Shown piece after piece: positions 21,988 to 27,188 of a stretch of DNA of 27,188 bases. Position 1 is the first letter of the stretch; each line of letters starts with the position of its first letter. Under the pieces are notes generated by a model. That model saw only the letters and a program-made list of their open reading frames with translations. It was not told where the DNA came from and did no database searches. Source of the DNA: Conidiobolus incongruus B7586 (lineage: Eukaryota > Entomophthoromycota > Entomophthoromycetes > Entomophthorales > Conidiobolaceae); contig JNEM01014343.1 of assembly GCA_000697335.1 (NCBI GenBank), positions 1-27,188 on the forward strand. Reading direction: 5' to 3'. The translations under genes were made by a program, and so were the position numbers.

Positions 21988-24881
21988 ATGATGGCCACTC
22001 CTCAATTACCTGTGCCGCCACCTAAGCCTAGTGCTTATTCATCCAATCCAACTAACAACACCGCTACTACTAATAATGAACGACTAAAAGAAATCGACGA
22101 AGATGAGCTTCCTTTATCTGAATTTCCTCATTCTGAAGGTTTCAAACATAGGCCAGTTCAGAGACGAGCCACAGCTCCCACTCGTCGTCCCGATCCATCT
22201 CCTCAAATGAATCCTTCTTCACGTCCTCATTATAAACCGTCTCACCAGCACCCTCCTCCAAAACCTCAGAATGGTCTTGAACATAGAAGGTCACTCCACC
22301 CTCAGCCACAACAACCGCCAAGGTATAAACGGAAAATTGGTCCTTATACTTTGACCAAAACTCTTGGCGCGGGTAGTATGGGCAAAGTAAAGCTCGGAGT
22401 TCATGAGATTGACCACTCTAAGGTATGTTTCATTGCATATTCTTAAAACTTTTGAATGGATATCAACTTTATTTGACTTTAGGTCGCTGTTAAAATTATT
22501 CCCCGAAAACCTATGGAAGGCTCACGTTCTGCATCCAGTACACCAGTACCCACAAACGTTGCATCTCCATCACCAAGTGACCGATCAAGACCTGCTGATA
22601 CTGATTCAATTCCGATGTCAGATGCGACAATTGGAGAAGATAAGCGCGTCTTGAGAGAAGTTTCTATCCTGGCACTTCTTCACCACCCTTACATCGTTCA
22701 ACTTGTAGACTTTGTCATTACCACACACTATTACTATTTGATTTTCGAATACATAGAGGGTGGACAAATGCTCGACTATATTATTAGTCATGGTAAACTG
22801 AGCGAAAGGGTTGCTAGAAAGTTTATTAGACAAATCGTCAGTTCTCTAGACTATTGTCATAAAAATTCAATTGTTCATCGAGGTAAACATTGATGATATC
22901 ATGCATCTATCATTTGATATTATTCATTTATTTTTTAAGCTTAAAATCTGATTAATAATACTCATAGTATGATTTCATTCAATGCTGATTATATTTTATT
23001 TTAGATTTAAAAATTGAAAATATATTGATTTCAAACTCTGGTGATATTAAAATTATCGATTTTGGCCTATCTAATCTCTACAGTAGCCAGTCTCACCTCT
23101 CTACATTCTGTGGCTCTCTTTACTTTGCAGCTCCCGAGCTTCTTAGAGCTCATGCATACACTGGTCCTGAAGTGGATTTGTGGAGTTTGGGTATAGTTCT
23201 ATATGTGTTAGTGTGTGGGAAAGTTCCTTTCGACGACCAATCAATGGCTGTTTTGCATGCTAAAATTAAGAGAGGCGTTGTTGAATATCCATCATTCCTT
23301 TCCAGTGAATGTCGCCACTTGATTTCTAGATTGCTTGTTACTGATCCCTCAGAAAGAGCTGATATGATTGAAGTCAAGAATCATCCTTGGTTATTGAAAG
23401 GATATCCAGGCCCTCCAGACTCGTACCTTCCTCAACGTCAACCCATTCAACTTCCCATCGACATGGACGTTGTTGAGAAATTATCCGGATTCCAACTCGG
23501 AAGCAAGGAAAGTGTCAAGAATCAAATTATCTACGCTGCCAAAGAGCTCGCCAACATTTCCGAGAACAAGTTTGCATCTGGTGTCCAACTCAAAGTGAAC
23601 AAGAATCACCATAGAGGAGGAAGAGCCCCAGTTAAATCTCCCATAAGCTTCCCAGCAGCATCATTGTATTATCTTGCAAAAGAAAAGATTGAAAGAGAAG
23701 CATTGGGAGATGCTGCTAAACAACTAACTTTCCCGCTGGATCAGGAGATTGGAACTTCTACTTCTTCAGCACATATTAACATTGCGGCATCAACCAATAC
23801 CAGTAGTAATAGCTTACACCCAAATAATAGTGTCAGAAGGTCAACATCTGGCGTTGCAAGATCAAAATCATGCAGACCTGCTGTTGATGGAAGATATCCC
23901 TCAATGCAAAGAGGAACTTTCCAAAATAGATCAGTTCGCAATTCTACTCCTCAACCACTTGATGTTCCTAAACCAGATCCCAATACAACAAATAGATGGT
24001 CAGATGTTGAAACTTCCCGCCCATCAAGTTTAACGCCTAATCCTCCTCGCAAAGTTCCTTCTTCAAGCCCATTATCAGCCAAGAGTGAACAAACTCCTAC
24101 TGTAAGCGATAATAGCGAACCCAAACCAAGTATCGAGGCTGGTGTCATTTCCGCTCCAGCTTCTTCTGTACCTGAACCCAAAAATGCCGAGAATCTTAGA
24201 GTGAGTACATTAGCAACCAGTGAAAAGACAGGCAAGCCTGAACGCAAGCCTAGCAAGCTAAAGAAATTTGGACAGCTTCTATTAACTAGAGGACCCAGCA
24301 TGCGCGAAACTCGCAGAAAACCTCCATCTGCAGTTTCTTCTCCTACTACTTCCGATGCTCCACACTCCATTCAGGGAATTCAATCTGTCTATCTTAAAGG
24401 ACTATTTTCAGTACAAACAACAAGTACAAAGAAACCCGCAGCAATTCGTCAAGAGATTGTTCGCGTTTTGAATCAAATGGGCTTGTCCTGGCGTGAATCA
24501 GATGGCTACATCAGCGTCACACAAAGCTCTGGTAGCAAAGTACCGCCCTCAACCCCTCAATCTAATTCACCTAGCCTAAGCCAGTCAGCACCTGAATCTA
24601 AAAGTAAATACTTTAAACCGCTACCTACTCTTCCTGATGCGGTTCCTGAGAATGCAGAAGATAGTGCTAGTCAAAGTGGTGACTCTGATCATATGAATAC
24701 ATCTGATGTGATTGAACCTACAGATATCGATACTGGTAAACTATCCGTTCGATTTGAAATTTATATTGTTAAGATTCCATTGTTGCTGGGTATTCATGGT
24801 ATTAAGTTCAGGAGACTTGTTGGTCATCCATGGGAATATAAAGACCTATGCTCAAGAGTGCTGGAACAGCTCAGACTATAG
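21988..24881 (+). CDS. KIN1: Ser/Thr protein kinase of the KIN1/KIN2 (PAR-1/MARK) family with KA1 tail
   Basis: Three exons: 21988-22422, 22483-22882 and 23005-24881, giving 903 residues, close to fission yeast Kin1. Residues 1-110 are Pro-rich and disordered. Kinase domain about 120-405: glycine loop LGAGSMGKV (126-134), VAVK with Lys149, alpha-C Glu204, HRDLKIEN with Asp279, DFG at 297-299, and activation loop LSTFCGSLYFAAPE with Thr312 as the expected site for an LKB1/Elm1-type kinase. An insert of about 40 Ser/Pro-rich residues separates Lys149 from the alpha-C helix. Next come a GFQLGSKESV segment resembling the post-kinase region of Kin1 (about 438-475), a long Ser/Pro-rich linker, and a KA1 domain (about 740-903) ending LVGHPWEYKDLCSRVLEQLRL after an internal insert. 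KA1 binds acidic membrane lipids. The family controls polarity, exocytosis and ER-stress signalling at the cell cortex. Intron 2 (122 nt) splits the Asp codon of HRD. Confidence 0.95.
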
Positions 24882-27188
24882 CAAATTAACTAGCCTAGCT
24901 TTTATCTATAGTCAGATTATTAATTATCTTGCAAGTTTTAGATTCGGTTAATATACAACCATTCATAATCAAAATTATTTTATTCTCACGCCAATTTGAA
25001 CCAAGTAACTTCCGCCCCCTCCATTGACTTATAACTTTTCCATATAATCATATCCATTCAATTGCTATCTGTATTAGGAATATTGGATTTTTATTGAACA
25101 AAATATGACTGGATTAATGCTTTTTATAATGCTTCAAAAATGACTAAAATTTTTCAAATATTAAACTAATCTTTTTTTACATATAAAATATTCATTTTAT
25201 ATTTACTATTATCATCATTTTAAAGCATATATTTAAATAAATATATAATTTGAATTATTAATATTATTTAAATTTTATTAATGATTAATTTAAATACCCA
25301 GCTAAGCAATTTGTCACTTATTTTAACACCATAAATATTTTTGTTTATAATTTACATAATTATTAAACTTAAAATAAACATACATTTAATTTACTAATTT
25401 TGTATTAGGTAAATGATTTAATGGTTGCTTAGTATTGTAACACAATGTACAACTACAATAATTTATGAAATTTCCCAGTTCCATCAACTGATTTTTGAAT
25501 GGGGACTTATAAATTTCAAACCCTCAAATTTGTGACTATGATTTCGAACACTATATTTTCTCAATAAGTGAGGCGAAAATCAATGGATAATAAAGGAATT
25601 TTGATATCATTATTAAATACTATTCAGATTAATTGAATTTAATATAAGGTTATAATATAAAAGTATCAAAATTAATGTGATTACAGAATATTTCAAAAAG
25701 GAAACGTATAAAATTATATTAGAACCGAAATCTTGGAACATTATCACAGAAAGTTTCCCATTCCCGATATCACATTGTATATCATTTATAATTTATGTAA
25801 TGTAATCTTTATTTAACATACCTTTTGATCATAGTTTAGCTGATATTTTACAAGTTAACATTAATAAATTATATTCATATTTACAAGTTCTAAAATTATA
25901 ATAAATTGGCTTTATAACTTGTTACTAATAAGTTAATATTGTGCTCGAAACTGTTTTGTGTAATTATAATTTTGTAATGGTATTGATATGACTTAACAGA
26001 AAGATATATGATTCACATTATACAATTTTTAATATTTATTAACTAATAAAGAATTATTATTTATATTTATAGCTATAAATTTAATTAGTATAATAAATTT
26101 TATTATATTATCATAGAGCTATAAATATCCAATCAGCATTGAATAATTAATCTAGACTGTAAATTTATAATTGTATAATCATAACATATTATCAATATTT
26201 TCGAATATATTATTTTATTTGTAAATTTATTATAAGATATTAATAATAAAAAGCTCCACTACATATATTGAAGTATCTATAAAATTGATATTATATTATA
26301 TATTTAAAACAAGTACAATTATATATATCATGAGATATAATTCATATTAAAGATAAGATTCAAATGAAATTTAACATTGAGTTTATAAAATATTTCCACT
26401 TAATTCGGTTTAATTAAAATCCTCGAATCTGCAAAATTTGCAGATTTTTAACAATCATTAAAATTTTTCATATGTCATTTTAATACTGTAAAATGATCGT
26501 TGATCTGGTATCGATAATTTAAAAATATTAAATTCTATACACCATGATTTTGATTAACATTATCAAATTTATTATTTTTTTTAATTACATTTAAAAAATT
26601 TAAAAGATTTATGTGTAATATTTTCTTAAATTAGAAATATATCAATATATTTTATTTTGTTATATCAATCACTTTATTTTATATAAGAGCTTTAATATCA
26701 TTTAATTTCTATGTAATATATGTATATATCAAATTTATTTAACCAATATTTACCATAAATTCAATCCTCGAATACCATTATCAATATATATTCAAAAAGT
26801 AATGTAACAATTAAAACTATCAATTCACTAAGATTTGGCAAATTTTATAATTTTTAATCTTAAGTTTAAATTCCTCTGCTTTAAAACATTTTTTCATAAT
26901 ACTAGATCTATTATATTATTCATTTATTTGATTTAGCAAAATACTATTTTTAAATATTTGATTTGATTAAACTGCAGGATATTTTTTATCTTTACAAATT
27001 TTAAAATGATATTTATAATATATGTTTTAAATAAAAAAATAGGAAATATTTTAATTTTAAATTATTTAAACTAATTAATTATAATAATATAATATATAAA
27101 GGGAATAAAAAAATATAATATTTTTAAAATATATAAATATATATATATTATTGACTAAAAATTATATTTTTATTATAATATCTTTATT
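24882..27188. other. Intergenic spacer downstream of the kinase gene
   Basis: No gene is supportable in 2.3 kb. The sequence is A/T-rich with a slightly richer part near 25440-25570. A near-perfect palindrome at 26426-26446 is listed separately. The window edge cuts the spacer. Confidence 0.6.
26426..26446. repeat. 21-nt near-perfect palindrome
   Basis: Arms AATCTGCAAA and TTTGCAGATT flank one A. With no loop it would act as a symmetric duplex site or cruciform rather than a terminator hairpin. It stands alone in gene-free DNA. Confidence 0.6.

Noticed and set aside
23741-24370. Open frames on both strands within the kinase linker
   Set aside because: They are shadows of the Ser/Pro-rich linker of the kinase.
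14075-24881. Idea that the GEF and KIN1-like kinase form a polarity gene cluster
   Set aside because: They are 4.6 kb apart with separate promoter-like regions, and both are widespread single genes; adjacency alone is weak evidence.
1-27188. tRNA, rRNA, CRISPR arrays, intact transposons or virus-like elements
   Set aside because: No T-loop GGTTCRA box, rRNA core, spaced direct repeats, terminal repeats or element domains were recognised on either strand by eye.

Overview
The window is a very A+T-rich (about four-fifths A+T by eye) eukaryotic nuclear segment, almost certainly fungal. Genes carry short introns of about 46-122 nt, mostly 46-62, with GTAAGT-like donors, (T)TAG or CAG acceptors, and TACTAAC/TTAAC-like branch sites in some. 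The gene content is fungal: a TRP2-type anthranilate synthase, a KIN1/KIN2 polarity kinase, a Tuba/Gef1-type DH-BAR-SH3 Rho GEF and an Nht1-like INO80 subunit. Base composition and the orphan seven-span membrane protein would suit an early-diverging, zygomycete-grade fungus (Conidiobolus-like, for example), but that is a guess. There are no bacterial features, rRNA, tRNA, CRISPR array or recognisable intact transposon.

Layout. 1-1814: intergenic, with one weak coding-like patch (799-1124). 1815-2519 (+): secreted Tyr/Asn/Pro-rich protein. 2809-3726 (+): INO80F coiled coil plus HMG box, 5 exons. 4256-5304 (+): acyl-protein thioesterase/lysophospholipase, 8 exons, assembled here from pieces too short to stand out as open frames. 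6359-8007 (+): anthranilate synthase component I, 4 exons, the first being only the ATG. 8008-9765: extremely A+T-rich spacer with a RIP-like dinucleotide bias. 9766-10542 (-): single-exon 7-TM protein. 10543-14074: spacer. 14075-17411 (+): DH-BAR-SH3 Rho GEF, 6 exons. 17412-21987: spacer with a broken coding-like relic near 20.7-21.05 kb and a small repeat cluster near 20.0 kb. 21988-24881 (+): KIN1-like kinase, 3 exons, with KA1 tail. 24882-27188: spacer.

The genes do not form an operon or obvious functional cluster. The GEF and the kinase both belong to the cell-polarity machinery of fungi, but they lie 4.6 kb apart and independent transcription is the simplest reading. I found no convincing new multi-gene system. 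The items most worth a second look are the RIP-like spacer, the relic at 20.7 kb, the start-codon-only exon of the TRP2 gene and the Tyr-rich secreted protein. Exon joins were worked out by hand from splice signals, reading phase and family conservation.
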